Notes: a model not told the origin generated them from the sequence alone. Counted from the stretch's first letter, positions 14,004 to 27,564 are shown. The stretch is DNA of 64,000 bases from Anaeramoeba ignava (GCA_028826165.1 JAPDFW010000125.1:107501-171500); one strand, 5' to 3'. Made by a program: numbers and translations.

Positions 14004-14760
14004 ATTTACAAACAATTTTCAAACAATTTACATTAAAAATTTAAAAGAGATTTATAAACAATTTACATTAAAATTTTGAAAGAGATTTACAAACAATTTC
14101 ACAAACAAATTTATAAACAATTTTACAAACAAATTTATAAACAATTTTACAAACAATTTTACAAATAATTTTACAAACAAATTTACAAACAATTTTACAA
14201 ACAATTTTACAAACAATTTTACAAACAAATTTACAAACAATTTTACATTAAGATTTATAAACAAATTTACAAACAATTTTACAAACAAATTTACAAATAA
14301 TTTTACAAACAGATTTGCAAACAATTTTATAAACAGATTTACATTAAAAATTTTAAAAGAGATTTACAAACAATTTTCAAACAATTTTACAAACAATTTT
14401 GAAAGAGATTTATAAACAATTTTACAAACAATTTTACAAACAAATTTACAAACAAATTTATAAACAATTTATAAACAATTTACAAACAATTTCACAAACA
14501 AATTTACATACAAATTTACAAACAAATTTACATACAAATTTACATACAAATTTCACAAACAAATTTATAAACAATTTTACAAACAATTTTACAAACAAAT
14601 TTACAAACAATTTTATAAATAATTTTATAAACAATTTTACAAACAATTTTACAAACAATTTCACAAACAATTTACAAACAATTTACATTAAAATTTTACA
14701 AACAATTTTACAAACAATTTTACAAACAATTTATATTAAAAATTTTGAAAGAGATTTATA
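14004..14760. repeat. Intergenic 12-bp tandem repeat (TTTTACAAACAA)
   Basis: Downstream of the HECT stop lies about 750 bp of a degenerate tandem array with unit TTTTACAAACAA and variants (TTTTATAAACAA, insertions of TTACATTAAAA). Open frames through it only restate the repeat and are not credible genes. 14761-14931 is ordinary AT-rich spacer with poly-T before the next start. Confidence 0.88.
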
Positions 14761-14931
14761 TCAAATCATAAATTGGAAAGATTATTTTGAAAATCTTTTT
14801 ATTTTCTTCTTAATTTTTTTCTTTTTTTTTTTTCAAACAAAATTCAAAAATGAAAAATCATTTTTTTCCTTTTTTTTATTTACTTATTTTTATTCTTATT
14901 TTATTTACTTTTCTTCTTTAAAAAAAAGAAA

Positions 14932-16031
14932 ATGGAAAAAACTGAAGAATTATCAGAATTATTATTTAAACTTCAAATTGAAAATGAAAATGAAAATGAA
15001 ATTGAAAATGAAAATGAAAATGAAAATGAAAATGAAAATGAAAATGGAAATCAAAATGGAAATGGAAATCAAATTGGAAATGGAAATCAAAATGAATTCA
15101 TAAAACAAAATGATTGGGAAATTTTAAGAAACTTAATAGAAAATTTCCCTATATCTTTAAAAACAAGAGAATCAAAAGAAATTATTAATTTAAGCATTTA
15201 TATATTTATGGCAATGATAAAAATCAATAAAGATTCAATTAATATAATGAAATCAAATAATTTAGTTTTAAAAATTAAACAAATTTTTATTGAGAAAATT
15301 GAAGATCAAGAAATAAAAGACAAATTTTATGATGATATAATATTGAATTTATTAAAACTCTTTTCATTCATTATATCTAAAACATCAAAAGAAGTTCCCA
15401 ATGCTGAGCAAGTATTTGATTTGGTGTTTGTGGAGTCTTTATTTGGAATATTAAATGAAGATCATCAAAATGTTAAAATTTATAAAGCTTGTGTTGAATC
15501 AATAATTTGCTTTAATTTCCAACAAAAATCGACAAATTGGATTTTGGAAAAGATTCGAAGACAAGATCTTGATGTTGTTTCATTTGGAGAGTTATTGATT
15601 TTGTACTTGAATAAAGTGAAGGATCGTTCATTAAAATTTCTCGCTTTGATTTTTTTAGAACAACTTTTTTCAGATAAAAATGCAAATTCTCATTCTTTTT
15701 TTTATGATAATGATTTGGTTGTTCTTGTTGATTTAATAATTCGAGAATTGAATAATTTAGTCTTAGAAGAAAAAACTGTAAGTCAAAAAGAAAAAGAAAA
15801 AGAAAAAGCAAAAAAAAAGTGGAACAAAAAATTATTTTTATTTTTATTTTTTAGATTATCAAACAATTTTTAAAAGTACTTTTTTTCATTTTGAAAAGTT
15901 CAGTTTACAAATCAAATGATCGAAATTCTGATATAATTTCAACATGTGAAAGTATAGTTCAAAAAGAAGAAGAAATTAAATCATTAAAAAAAAATGCCAA
16001 AAAAATTTTAGAACTTTTTAAAACAAATTAA
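14932..16031 (+). CDS. SPIN90/Dip1/Ldb17-like Arp2/3 regulator
   Basis: Probable member of the SPIN90/Dip1/Ldb17 family, cytosolic proteins that activate Arp2/3 to nucleate the first linear actin filaments. Exons 14932-15777 and 15855-16031 give 340 residues. After a Glu-Asn/Asn-Gly tract (about residues 17-60) comes an all-helical armadillo-like domain. The diagnostic piece is SFFYDNDLVVLVDLIIREL, matching the FY-NDL-VLIDI-REL signature of the leucine-rich domain. The exon 2 continuation FLKVLFFILKSSVY aligns with the helix that follows in the family. The donor GTAAGT after GAAAAAACT and the acceptor TTTTTTAG keep phase 0. No SH3 domain is present, as in the yeast forms. It converges on the RhoGEF gene 154 bp away, which fits an actin theme. 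Confidence 0.78.
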
Positions 16032-16184
16032 CAAATTAATAAATTAACAAATTAAGAAATTAAGAAATTAAGAAATTAAGAAATTATTAAAGTTTTTTTT
16101 TATATAAATGACATTTTAAAAAAAAGATTGTTGTTTTGTTTGTTTGAATTAAAGTTAAAGTTAAAGTTAAAGTTAAAGTTAAAA

Positions 16185-19100
16185 TTAAAATTCAAATAAA
16201 AATTGAGAAGGTTTTTGAGCTAATTGAACAGTCAAAATACGAATTAAACTCAAATCAATTTTTTGTTTAATTCTCTTTTCAATCCAATGAGTGATATTTG
16301 ACTGTAATAATTGATGAGAAAAATCTAAAGCAATAAAAGTTTTTTTGAACATTTTAGGGAATTTAAGATGTTTATCAAAAGAAGCAAAAAAACAAGTTGA
16401 GCTCCATAAAGGGGTTGGGTTTTTTCCCAAGGAATTCATTTGCTGGTTGATAGATTCAATATCTTCGAATTCATTAGATAAAGAAGATCTTAAATCAATA
16501 TCTTCATCAGTAAAAGTGTCAATATTTTCATGGAAAATTAATGGAGAATTTTCTTGTGAATTTTGCGGGTTATTTTCTGGGAGATCAATAACCATCACTT
16601 CATCGGGAGACAAACCCATTGACTCGGCAAGACGGATCTTTTCAAGTTGGAAATTTTCAAGTATTGATTTTAATGTTGCGGATCGAAAGGCTTGCAACCA
16701 AATGTCAGTTGTTTCTTGGCTATTTGATCCGATAATAAAACTTCCAACGGAAGAAATAATTTTGATTGCATAAGGAGGATTGTTTCCAAATGCCTTTTCT
16801 GGATATGCTTCTGCGAAAACCGAGATCATTGGGATTTCGTACTGGACTTCGAATGAAGACTCTTTTGTCGGTTTGCAGACGAGAAGATAGTCATTGAAAA
16901 GAAAAAGGTATTTTGGGGAAAATAACGGATTTGGAATTCCGATTGGATTCTCGGTTGAATTGGCAATTGCTGAACGAGTTTTGTGAAGTTTTTTGGAGTA
17001 CAATTTGGCAACCATTCTCTTTGTTGTTCTTTCTGTTACCATTTCCATGTCTGACTGAGAAACTAAGTTCTGGGGTTGAAGGGATGACAAAGATGATGCT
17101 TTCAATTGAATAGGGTCTGAGGAGAGCTGGAAAACACCGTGGATATAAGACAAGCAGTAATGGTTTCTAAGAAAGTTCTCATTTTTTGGGGGACTATTTG
17201 GATAGTCTTTAAATTTGATGAATGAAAGTAAATAATCAATTGCAACGGAAGGACCGAGTTCGTTTATGTTGAGAACGGAAAGTGTTCCTTCCATCAAGAA
17301 TCTGCGCAAGGGTTTTGCGGTAAGATCAAATGTGCCGTGAGAAAGCATGCCTTGGATGTTCTGTATTTTGACTGCGTCTTCTTGAGCGCGTTTTGAATCC
17401 TTGATTTCCTCGGTGATTTTCTTCACAAAACGAAATGCTCTTTGTGATTGAGCAAAATCAGGATGAGTCTTTGGCGTTGTTTTCGCAACTTCCTCCATAA
17501 GCACTGGATACATCCCGACATGTTTGACTGGTTCGAGAAGAAGATTTGTGAGAGTCATCCTGTTCATTCGAGGATCCTCCGCAATTGATCTCATAAAAGA
17601 CGCAAAGACGCTATTTTTTGCGCATTTGGCGATCATTTTTTGAGACTCTTCAAAATGCAAGTGATATGGGATGTATTGTCGTAAGTTCGGCGCAAATTCC
17701 CAGATGATATTCGAGATGCCTTTTGTCGAATTCCATTTCTTAAGATGCTCCTCGAGATCCTTAACAAGAACAGCGCTGAGCTCGAGAATATCACCAACAC
17801 CTCGAAAAATCACCTCCATTTCATTAGGTTTCAAGATCTGCTGTTTGCTTATTGGGGCAATTATGAAGTCGATTAGACTCTTCATGATCTGTGCGTATTT
17901 TTTCTCGTTTTCAAATAATTTTTGGATCGCCGAAAGTCGTTTAAATTCCGTTTTGAGAACTGAATAACATGTTGACTTGTTTTTTTTTGCAAGAACATGT
18001 AAAAATTCCCCGTCTTTTTTCGCCATTACATCTGCACCAGCAATCATCAAACTCTTGCACATTGCCGCATTTCCTGACATCACGGCTTCATATAACGGAA
18101 AGTTCATCTGGTTATTTGGGATATTTGGGTCTGCATCATGCTCAAGAAGTTTTTGAACCAAATTTTCATTTGAAGTTCTTATTGCGTAATGCAGATGAGT
18201 ATCACCGTTCTTGTCTCTCAGATTGAGTGTGTATCCTTGATCGCACAAACTCTCAACCTCGGGGATATTCTGCGAAAGCACCGCGTTAAGAAGCGGTGAT
18301 TGTGATCCAGCCTGAAAAAGCATTTCGGCGATCTCATTGAATCCAGAACTGACAGCTGTCATAAAAGGAGTTTTCAAATGGGAATCTTTGATTGTCAAGT
18401 CTGCTTTGTTTTCGACTAGAATTTCTGCACAAGACGCTCGACCGTTGGCACATGCCAAATGTAATGGAGTTTGTTTTTCCGAATTCTGCCTATTCAAATC
18501 TACTTTCTTACTCACAAGAAAACTGACTTCTTCCGCTCGTCCTTTTCTTGCTGAGATATGCAATGCTGTGTTTCCTTGTCTGTCCTGAAGCTCCAAATCG
18601 CTGTTGCACTTGGCGATCCAAATGAGAAAATCTACGCTCTCGAATTCTGCAGCGTAATGAACAGGATATCTCCCTTTATCATCCTTTATATTGAAGTCAA
18701 TTCCATTGTCATATAGTATTTGAGCACAGTCGATTGTATTATTGCATTGGATACACAAGTGCAGAACAGGTATTCCGCTGCCAGATTTTCCGAGATCAAC
18801 ATCCTTTGTATCCAATAGTTTCTTCAGAATCTCCGGTTGGTCTTCTGAAATTGCATAATGAACTGCGCTATCGCCATTTGAATCGCGTGTTTTAACGTTC
18901 GCCTTTTTTTCCAAAAGCATTTCCAAAATTGCAAGATTATGTGATTGGATTGCGTACATTAAATACGTTCTTCCTTTGTCATCGCAAGCCTCGATATCAA
19001 GTATTTCGTGTTTTCTTGGCGCAAGAAAAGCGGTTATTATATTCCGTTTTTTCTGTTCAATTGCGATATGAAGTGGAGTTTTATTCATTGAATTTTTAAT

Positions 19101-22100
19101 ATTTGGATTTGCTCCTGAATTCAGTAAAATTTCAACAATTTCTGAGTTTTCCGATTGTGCGCATAAATGAAGTGCTGTTAATCCTTGATTGTTTTTCTGG
19201 TTCAAATCCAATGATAGTTTTCCTAGAAGTCGCTTTGCGACCTCAAATTGGTTGCAATTTATTGCGTGATGAAGTGCTGTGTTTCCTTGTTTGTCTGTTT
19301 CAAGTGCATCGACTTTTTTTGATAGAAGAAGATCGATTATTTCGTTTTTTGCCTCACAAATTGCGGTAAATAAAGGAGGAAGTCCTGTTTTGTCAGGCAT
19401 ATTAGGATCAGCTCCTTTTGTTAAAAGAATAGCGACCATATCTTTATTTGATTTATGGATTGCTAAATGGAGTGCTTTATTTCCTTCGAAGTCAGTTTCT
19501 TTTAATTTTCATTTTAATTTTGATTTTAATTTTGATTTTGATTTTGATTTTAAAATGAATTTTGATTTTGATTTTGATTTTAATTTTAATTTTGATTTCA
19601 ATTTTAAATTTGATTTTAATTTTGATTTTCATTTTAAAATGAATTTTGATTTTAATTTTAATTTTCATTTTAAAATGAATTTGAATTTTGATTTTAATTT
19701 TGATTTTAATTTTGATTTTAATTTTAATTTTGATTTTAATTTTAATTTTGATTTTGATTTTAAAATGAATTTTGATTTTAATTTTAATTGAAATTAATTT
19801 TCATTCCTTACCATTAATCATTTTACTTATTTCTTGTTTAATCTTCTTTTTCCCAAGAAATTTCTTTAATTTCTTTTTATTTCCAAGTTTAATCAATTCA
19901 TGAACTTGATTTTTTTCTGCATTATTTTTCAAAAGAAGTGCAATATCCTGTCGATTTTTTTCTTGTGCAATTAAAAAAGGAGTTTTTCCATTATTATCCA
20001 TAATATTACGTTTAGCTCCAAATTTAATAAGCATTTCAACAATTTTGAAATGACCAGAATCACAAGCAAAATGTAAAGCTGTTCTTTGATTTTTTGAAAG
20101 TTCATCTACATTTACTTTTTGATCAATTAATTCTGCAAGCATATCTACATATCCTAATAATGCAACAAGATGTATTGGAAGTAATCCTTCTCGATTAAAT
20201 TGAAATCTTGCATTCACACTTTGAATTATTTGTTTAAATGCACTTAACCGTTTATTTTCAATTGCAATGTGAATAGCATAATTTTCATCTTTATCCTTCA
20301 TATCAACAAGCATTTTATCACTCATTATAAGATTGTATATTGATTTTGCTGAGTCTCCATATGCTGCCCAATGAAGAGCAGTCCTTAACAAAACAAAATT
20401 ATACAATTTAATATTCAATTCAAATAAAAATATTTAATTCAAATCAATTCAATTCAATTCAATTTAATTTAATTTAATATTCAATTCAATTCAATTCAAT
20501 TTAATTTAATATTCAATTCAATTAAAAATATTTAATTCAATTTAATATTTAATTCAATTTAATTTAATTCAATATTTAATTTAATATTCAATTCAAATAA
20601 AAATATTTAATTCAATTCAATTCAATTCAATATTCAATTCAATTCAATTCAATTCAATTCAATTCAATTCAATTCAATTCAATATTCAATATTCAATTCA
20701 ATTCAATTCAATTCAATTCAATTCAATATTCAATTCAATTCAATTCAATTCAATTCAATTCAATTCAATATTCAATTCAATTTAATATTCAATTCAATTT
20801 AATATTCAATTCAATATTCAATATTTAATATTTAATTCAATTTAATATTCAATTCAATATTCAATTCAATTCAGTATTCAATTCAATTCAATTCAATTCA
20901 GTATTCAATTCAATTTAATATTCAATATTTAATTTAATATTTAATTTAATTCAATTTAATATTCAATTCAATTCAATATTTAATATTCAATATTTAATTT
21001 AATATTTAATTTAATATTCAATTCAATTCAATTCAATTCAATTCAATTCAATTTAATTCAATTCAATATTTAATATTCAATATTTAATTTAATATTCAAT
21101 TTAATTCAATTTAATTTAATATTCAATTCAATTCAATTTAATATTCAATTTAATATTCAATTTAATTCAATATTCAATTCAATTCAATTTAATATTCAAT
21201 ATATTCAATATTCAATTCCAATATTCAATTTCAATATTCAATTCAATTTATTATTCAATTCAATTTCAATTCAATTCAATTATGTTTTTATTCAATATTT
21301 AATTTCAATATTCAATTCAATTTAATTCAATATTCAATTCAATATTTAACATTTAATATTCAATATTTAATATTCAATTTAATATTCAATTCAATATTCA
21401 ATTCAATTTAATATTTAATATTTAATATTCAATTCAATTCAATATTCAATATTTAATATTCTTTGAATTCAATATTTAATATTCAATTCAATTCAATTCA
21501 ATTCAATATTCAATTCAATTCAATTCAATTCAATTCGATTCAATATTTAAATTATTCAATTCAATTATTTAATATTTAATATTTAATTTTAATATTTTAA
21601 TTTAATATATTTAATTTAATATTCAATTCAATTCAATTCAATTCAATTCAATTTAATTCAATTCAATTCAATATTCAATTCAATTCAATTCAATTCAATT
21701 CAATTCAATTCAATTCAATTCAATTTAATTCAATTCAATTCAATTCAATATTCAATTTAATATTCAATTTAATTTAATATTCAATATTCAATTCAATATT
21801 CAATTTAATATTCAATTCAATATTCAATTCAATTCAATTTAATTTATTCAAATTTAATATTCAATTCAATTCAATATTCAATTCAATTCAATATTTAATA
21901 TTTAATATTTATTTAATATTTAATTCCAATATTTAATTTAATTTAATTTATTTAATATTCAATTCAATTCAATTCAATTCAATATTCAATTTAATATTCA
22001 ATTCAATTCAATATTTAATTCAATTCAATTTAATTCAATATTCAATTTAATATTCAATTTAATTTAATATTCAATTTAATTCAATTTAATATTCAATTTA

Positions 22101-22645
22101 ATTTAATATTCAATTCAATTCAATTTAATATTCAATTCAATTTAATATTCAATTTAATATTCAATATTCAATTCAATTCAATTTAATTCAATTTAATATT
22201 CAATTCAATTTAATTTAATATTCAATTTAATATTTAATTTAATTCAATTTAATATTCAATTTAATTCAATATTTAATATTTAATATTTAATTTCAAATAA
22301 ATGAATTGTTTACCATCCATTTTCATCGACAATTCGTGGATTTGCTTGCTTTGAAATTAATAAACTAACTAAATTTGATTTATTAAGTGAACAAGAGTAT
22401 TGAAGTGGGGTCAATCCTGTTTCTTTATCTTTAATTTCTAAATTCATCCCCTTTTCAATTAGTAATTTTGCAAGTTGATAATCATCATTTTTAATTGCCA
22501 GATGTAAAGCAGATTTCCCTTTTTCAGAAAGTACATTAATATCAACAGTTGAATCTTTATCATTTAAAATCTCTTCAACTGTAACATGATCTTTTAAACT
22601 ACAATAATGAAGAAAACTTGAAGTTCTTTCAATTCTACGAGCCAT
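16185..22645 (-). CDS. Ankyrin repeat - RhoGEF (DH) - PH protein
   Basis: Predicted Rho guanine nucleotide exchange factor. Exons 22645-22314, 20383-19812 and 19498-16185 join in phase (..DENGW/TALHWAAYGD.. and ..KMIN/ETDFEGNKALHLA..), giving 1,405 residues. Roughly residues 1-800 are about twenty ankyrin repeats with repeated TALHLA-, GADPN- and NIKD-type turns. A DH domain spans about 815-1020 (LFENEKKYAQIMKSLIDFI, the conserved region with LLLEPVKHVGMYPVLMEEV). A PH domain covers about 1030-1250 (LFNDYLLVCKPT; final helix WLQAFRSAT). An acidic tail of about 150 residues follows. The long ankyrin array likely scaffolds the exchange domain. Its substrate may be a Rho protein like that at the left edge, but this is not shown. 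Codon use in the third exon is less AT-biased than in its neighbours. Confidence 0.93.
19499..19811 (-). repeat. RhoGEF intron 2: hexamer/12-mer AT repeat
   Basis: 313-nt intron made of TTTTGA/TTTTAA hexamers (plus strand) with interspersed AAAATGAA. GT and AG ends splice inside an ankyrin repeat. Confidence 0.85.
20384..22313 (-). repeat. RhoGEF intron 1: ~1.9 kb AATTC pentamer array
   Basis: Single intron of about 1,930 nt built of AATTC pentamers interrupted by AATATT and TTTAAT blocks. It splits the codon for Trp in an ankyrin repeat (TG/G), so the flanking exons join without frame change. No other gene is visible in it. Confidence 0.9.
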
Positions 22646-22805
22646 TAATAATAAAAATTTAAAAAAAGAAAATAAAAGAAAAAAGAAAAAAGAAAAAAGA
22701 AAAAAATGAAATTAAAAATCAAAAATTGGAAAAAAATTTTTTTTCATTTTTTTCTTTTATTAATTTTTCAAAATTATTCAAAACACCAACTTATTCAAAT
22801 TAAAA
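22646..22805. promoter_or_regulatory. Divergent RhoGEF/adenine deaminase promoter
   Basis: 160 bp between divergent start codons, with a GAAAAAAATTTTTTTTC inverted repeat and TTTCATTTTTTTC near 22730-22756. Confidence 0.45.
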
Positions 22806-25800
22806 ATGTTTTCTGTTCAAAATTTTTTCCTCTTTTTTTTCATTTTATCTTTTTTTCATTTAAACATTGGTTTTTGTTCAAACAGTTTTACATTCACTGG
22901 AAATTATATTGATGTTATTTTAGAAGAAGTTTATCCGGCAACGGTTGTTGTTCAAAATGGAAAAATATCTCAAATTACTCGTTTAACTCAAAATGATTCG
23001 AATTTTTCTTACGATTATATTGCTCCTGGTTATGTTGATTCTCATATTCATGTTGAATCTTCTCTTCTTCCTCCTGCTGAATTTGCAAGATTAGCTGTTC
23101 AACATGGTGTTGTTAGTACTGTTTCAGATCCTCATGAAATTGGTATTTAAATTTATAAATAATTTTATAATTAATTTTATAATTAATTTTATAATTAATT
23201 TTATAATTAATTTTATAATTAATTTTATAATTAATTTTATAATTAATTTTATAATTAATTTTATAAATAATTTTATATTTAATTTTATAAATAATTTTAT
23301 AAATAATTTTATAATTAATTTTATAAATAATTTTATAAATAATTTTATAAATAATTTTATAATTAATTTTATATTTAATTTTATAAATAATTTTATAAAT
23401 AATTTTATAAATAATTTTATAAATAATTTTATATTTAATTTTATAAATAATTTTATAAATAATTTTATAATTAATTTTATATTTAATTTTATAAATAATT
23501 TTATAAATAATTTTATAAATAATTTTATAAATAATTTTATAAATAATTTTATAATTAATTTAATAAATAATTTTATAAATAATTTTATAAATAATTTTAT
23601 AATTAATTTTATAAATAATTTTATATATAATTTTATATTTAATTTTTATAAATAATTTTATAATTAATTTTATAAATAATTTTATAAATAATTTTATAAA
23701 TAATTTTATAATTAATTTTATATATAATTTTATAAATAATTTTATAAATAATTTTATAAATAATTTTATAATTAATTTTTATATATAATTTTATAAATAA
23801 TTTTATAAATAATTTTATAAATAATTTTATAAATAATTTTATAAATAATTTAATAAATAATTTTATAAATAATTTAATAAATAATTTTATAAATAATTTT
23901 ATATTTAATTTTATAATTAATTTTATAAATAATTTTATAAATAATTTTATAAATAATTATATAATTAATTTTATAAATAATTTTATAAATAATTTTATAA
24001 ATAATTTTATAAATAATTTTATAAATAATTTTATAAATAATTTTATAAATAATTTTATATTTAATTTTATAATTAATTTTATAAATAATTTTATAAATAA
24101 TTTTATAAATAATTTTATAAATAATTTTATATTTAATTTTATATTTAATTTTATAAATAATTTTATAAATAATTTTTATAAATAATTTTATATTTAATTT
24201 AATAAATAATTTTATATTTAATTTTATAAATAATTTTATTAATAATTTTATAAATAATTTTATATTTAATTTAATAAATAATTTTATAAATAATTTTATA
24301 AATAATTTTATATTTAATTTTATAAATAATTTTATATTTAATTTTATAAATAATTTTATAAATAATTTTATAAATAATTTTATATTTAATTTTATAAATA
24401 ATTTTATATTTAATTTTATATATAATTTTATAAATAATTTTTATAAATAATTTTATAAATAATTTTATATTTAATTTTTATATTTAATTTTATAAATAAT
24501 TTTATAAATAATTTTATTATTAATTTTATAAATAATTTTATAAATAATTTTATAAATAATTTTATAAATAATTTTATAAATAATTTTATATTTAATTTTT
24601 ATAAATAATTTTATATTTAATTTTATAAATAATTTTTATAAATAATTTTATAAATAATTTTATAAATAATTTTATAAATAATTTTATAAATAATTTTATA
24701 ATTAATTTTATAAATAATTTTATAAATAATTTTATAAATAATTTTATAAATAATTTTATAATTAATTTTATAAATAATTTTATAAATAATTTTATAAATA
24801 ATTTTATATTTAATTTTTATAAATAATTTAATAAATAATTTTATAAATAATTTTATATTTAATTTTATAAATAATTTTATAATTAATTTTATAAATAATT
24901 TAATATTTAATTTTATATTTAATTTTATATTTAATTTTTATTAATAATTTTATAAATAATTATATATTTAATTTTATAAATAATTTTATATTTAATTTTA
25001 TAAATAATTTTATAAATAATTTTATAAATAATTTTATAAATAATTTTTATATATAATTTTATATTTAATTTTATAAATAATTTTATAAATAATTTTATAA
25101 ATAATTTTATATTTAATTTTATAAATAATTTTATATTTAATTTAATAAATAATTTTATAAATAATTTTATTAATAATTTTATAATTAATTTTATAAATAA
25201 TTTTATATTTAATTTTATAAATAATTTTATATTTAATTTTATAAATAATTTTATATTTAATTTTTATAAATAATTTTATATATAATTTTATATTTAATTT
25301 TATAAATAATTTTATAAATAATTTTATAAATAATTTTATAAATAATTTTATAAATAATTTTATATATAATTTTATATTTAAATTTATAATTAATTTTATA
25401 AATAATTTTATAAATAATTTTATAAATAATTTTATAAATAATTTTATAAATAATTTTATAAATAATTTTATAAATAATTTTATAAATAATTTTATAAATA
25501 ATTTTATAAATAATTTTATATTTAATTTTATAAATAATTTAAGCAAATGTTCTTGGAATTCCTGGAGTTGAATTTATGATTAATAGTTCTAATCGTGTTC
25601 TTTTTTATTTTGATTTTGGTGCTTCTCCTTGTGTTCCTGCATCAAGTTTTGAAACTTCTGGTGCAACTTTATCTACTGAAGATATTGATACTTTATTTCA
25701 AAATTATTCTTTAACTTATCTTGTAAAAGAATATATTTTTCTTTTAAATTATTTTTAAATTATAAATCGAATGTATTTAAGATTATTTTGTTATTATATA

Positions 25801-27452
25801 TATTTTATTAAATAATTTTAGTCTGAAGTAATGAATTATCCAGGAGTTATTAACGATGATCCAATAGTAATGTCAAAAATTAGTGTTGCTAAAAGTTATA
25901 ATTGTACATATTAAAATTTAAAATTAAAATTAATTTTGAAATTAAAATTCATTTTGAAATTAAAATTCATTTTGAAATTAAAATTCATTTTGAAATTAAA
26001 ATTCATTTTGAAATTAAAATTCATTTTGAAATTAAAATTCATTTTGAAATTAAAATTCATTTTGAAATTAAAATTCATTTTGAAATTAAAATTCATTTTG
26101 AAATTGAAATTAAAATTATAATTAAAATTAAAATTGAAATTAAAATTAAAATTCATTTTGAAATTTCATTTTGAAATTAAAATTATAATTAAAATTAAAA
26201 TTAAAATTAAAATTCATTTTGAAATTAAAATTCATTTTGAAATTAAAATTAAAATTGAAATTCATTTTGAAATTCATTTATAAAAGATTCAATCGATGGA
26301 CACGCACCAGGACTTACAGGAAATGATGCAATAAAATATATTTCAGCAGGAATAACAACCGATCACGAATCAACAACACTAGCAGAAGCAACATTCAAAA
26401 TTGAACACGGAATGGAAATACTAATTCGAGAAGGATCAGCAGCAAAAAATTTTGCAGCTTTAGAATCATTAATTGAAACAAATCCACATTTAGTAATGCT
26501 TTGTACGGATGACAGACACCCAAACGATTTAATTGACAGCTACATTGACGAATTAGTTCAAAGAGCAGTTTTTACATATCAACATAATCTTATGAACGTA
26601 ATAAAAGCAGCAACTTACAATCCAGTCACTCATTATAAATTGCAAAATTCACTATTGCAAATTGGCGAGAATGCTGATATGATCATTTTGGATCAGGATT
26701 TGAAAGTCAAACAAACATATATTCAAGGAAATCTTGTTTATGATGGAGAAAATACATTATTTCCACATTCACCAGAACCAAATGTTCCAAATAATTTCAG
26801 TGTTGGATCAAAACAAGTATCAGATTTTGCACTTGTTTTGCCTCAAAATTGTTCTTCTGTTCGAGTTATTGTTGCGCAAAATCAAGAAATTGAAACTGAC
26901 AACATAAACGTTTCTGTATCAAATTTCACTTTTGATAACAATTCAAATTTGGAACCAAATGAAGAACAAGATTATCTTAAAATTGCTGTTATTAACCGAT
27001 ACACAAACGAATCTGTTCCAATTTCCATTGGAATCATCCACAATTTCGGACTTAAAAACTGCGCAATTGCAAGTTCTGTTGCTCATGATTCACACAATAT
27101 AATTGTAGTTGGAACTTCAGATGAATTACTAAATTCTGCTGTGAATGAAATTATCAATAATAAAGGCGGACTCTCTCTTGCGCAATTGGATCAAGATCAG
27201 AATATTACTGTCACTATTCTTCCTTTGGAGATTGCAGGCATAATGTCAAATCAAGATGGGTTTTCTGTTGCTCAACAGTATGCAAATCTTGATGCTTTAG
27301 CGAAACAATGTGGTTCTCAATTGGATGCTCCTTTTATGACACTTTCTTTTATGGCGTTATCTGTTGTCCCTAATTTGAAAATTACAGATCTTGGTTTAGT
27401 TGATAGTGAAAATTTTGTTTTTGTTGATATTTGTTCTGAATTCAATAATTAA
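22806..27452 (+). CDS. Adenine deaminase (AdeC-type) with predicted signal peptide
   Basis: Adenine deaminase of the bacterial AdeC/YerA amidohydrolase family, converting adenine to hypoxanthine and ammonia. Exons 22806-23142, 25544-25722, 25822-25903 and 26287-27452 give 587 residues, the usual size. Motifs: metal-binding DSHIHVESSLLPPAEFA, SDPHEIANVLG, the MNYPGVINDDP segment, DGHAPGLTGNDA, ITTDHESTTLAEA, and TDDRHPNDLID. The first 27 or so residues (MFSVQNFFLFFF...GFCSNS) form a hydrophobic stretch ending in small residues, a predicted secretory signal peptide absent from bacterial enzymes. This implies an extracellular, ER or vacuolar site. Intron 1 is 2.4 kb of tandem repeat. The third donor could instead be 9 nt earlier (GTTATA), but GTACAT gives the better length match. 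The family's patchy presence in eukaryotes suggests lateral acquisition before intron gain. Confidence 0.93.
23143..25543 (+). repeat. Adenine deaminase intron 1: 2.4 kb of 12-bp repeat
   Basis: Roughly 200 tandem copies of TTTTATAAATAA with variants TTTTATAATTAA and TTTTATATTTAA fill the intron from donor GTATTT to acceptor TTTAAG. Excision rejoins HEI to ANVLG of the deaminase. The open frames within it are repeat artefacts. Confidence 0.92.
25904..26286 (+). repeat. Adenine deaminase intron 3 repeat
   Basis: Intron of about 380 nt made of an 18-bp unit, TTTTGAAATTAAAATTCA, in direct tandem copies. It lies between exons coding the MNYPGV and DGHAPG segments. Confidence 0.85.
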
Positions 27453-27564
27453 TACTTTCTTTTCTTTTGTTTTGTTTTCTTTTGTTTTTTTCAAAATCGG
27501 AAAAAATTTTTTCAAATTAATTTTTTTTCATTTTTTTCTTTTCTTTTTTTTTCTTTTTTAAATT

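Noticed and set aside
14399-15103. Plus-strand frame of Tyr-Lys-Gln-Phe repeats running into the SPIN90-like gene
   Set aside because: It is the 12-bp intergenic array, and its frame differs from that of the SPIN90-like protein at 14932.
20384-22313. CRISPR-like or centromere-like repeat block
   Set aside because: There are no constant-length unique spacers. The array is a degenerate pentamer bounded by functional splice sites within one gene.
23104-23655. Long plus-strand open frame of Ile-Asn-Phe repeats after the first deaminase exon
   Set aside because: It is intron 1 of the deaminase. The 12-bp unit keeps the frame open, and the conserved protein resumes only after the AG at 25543.
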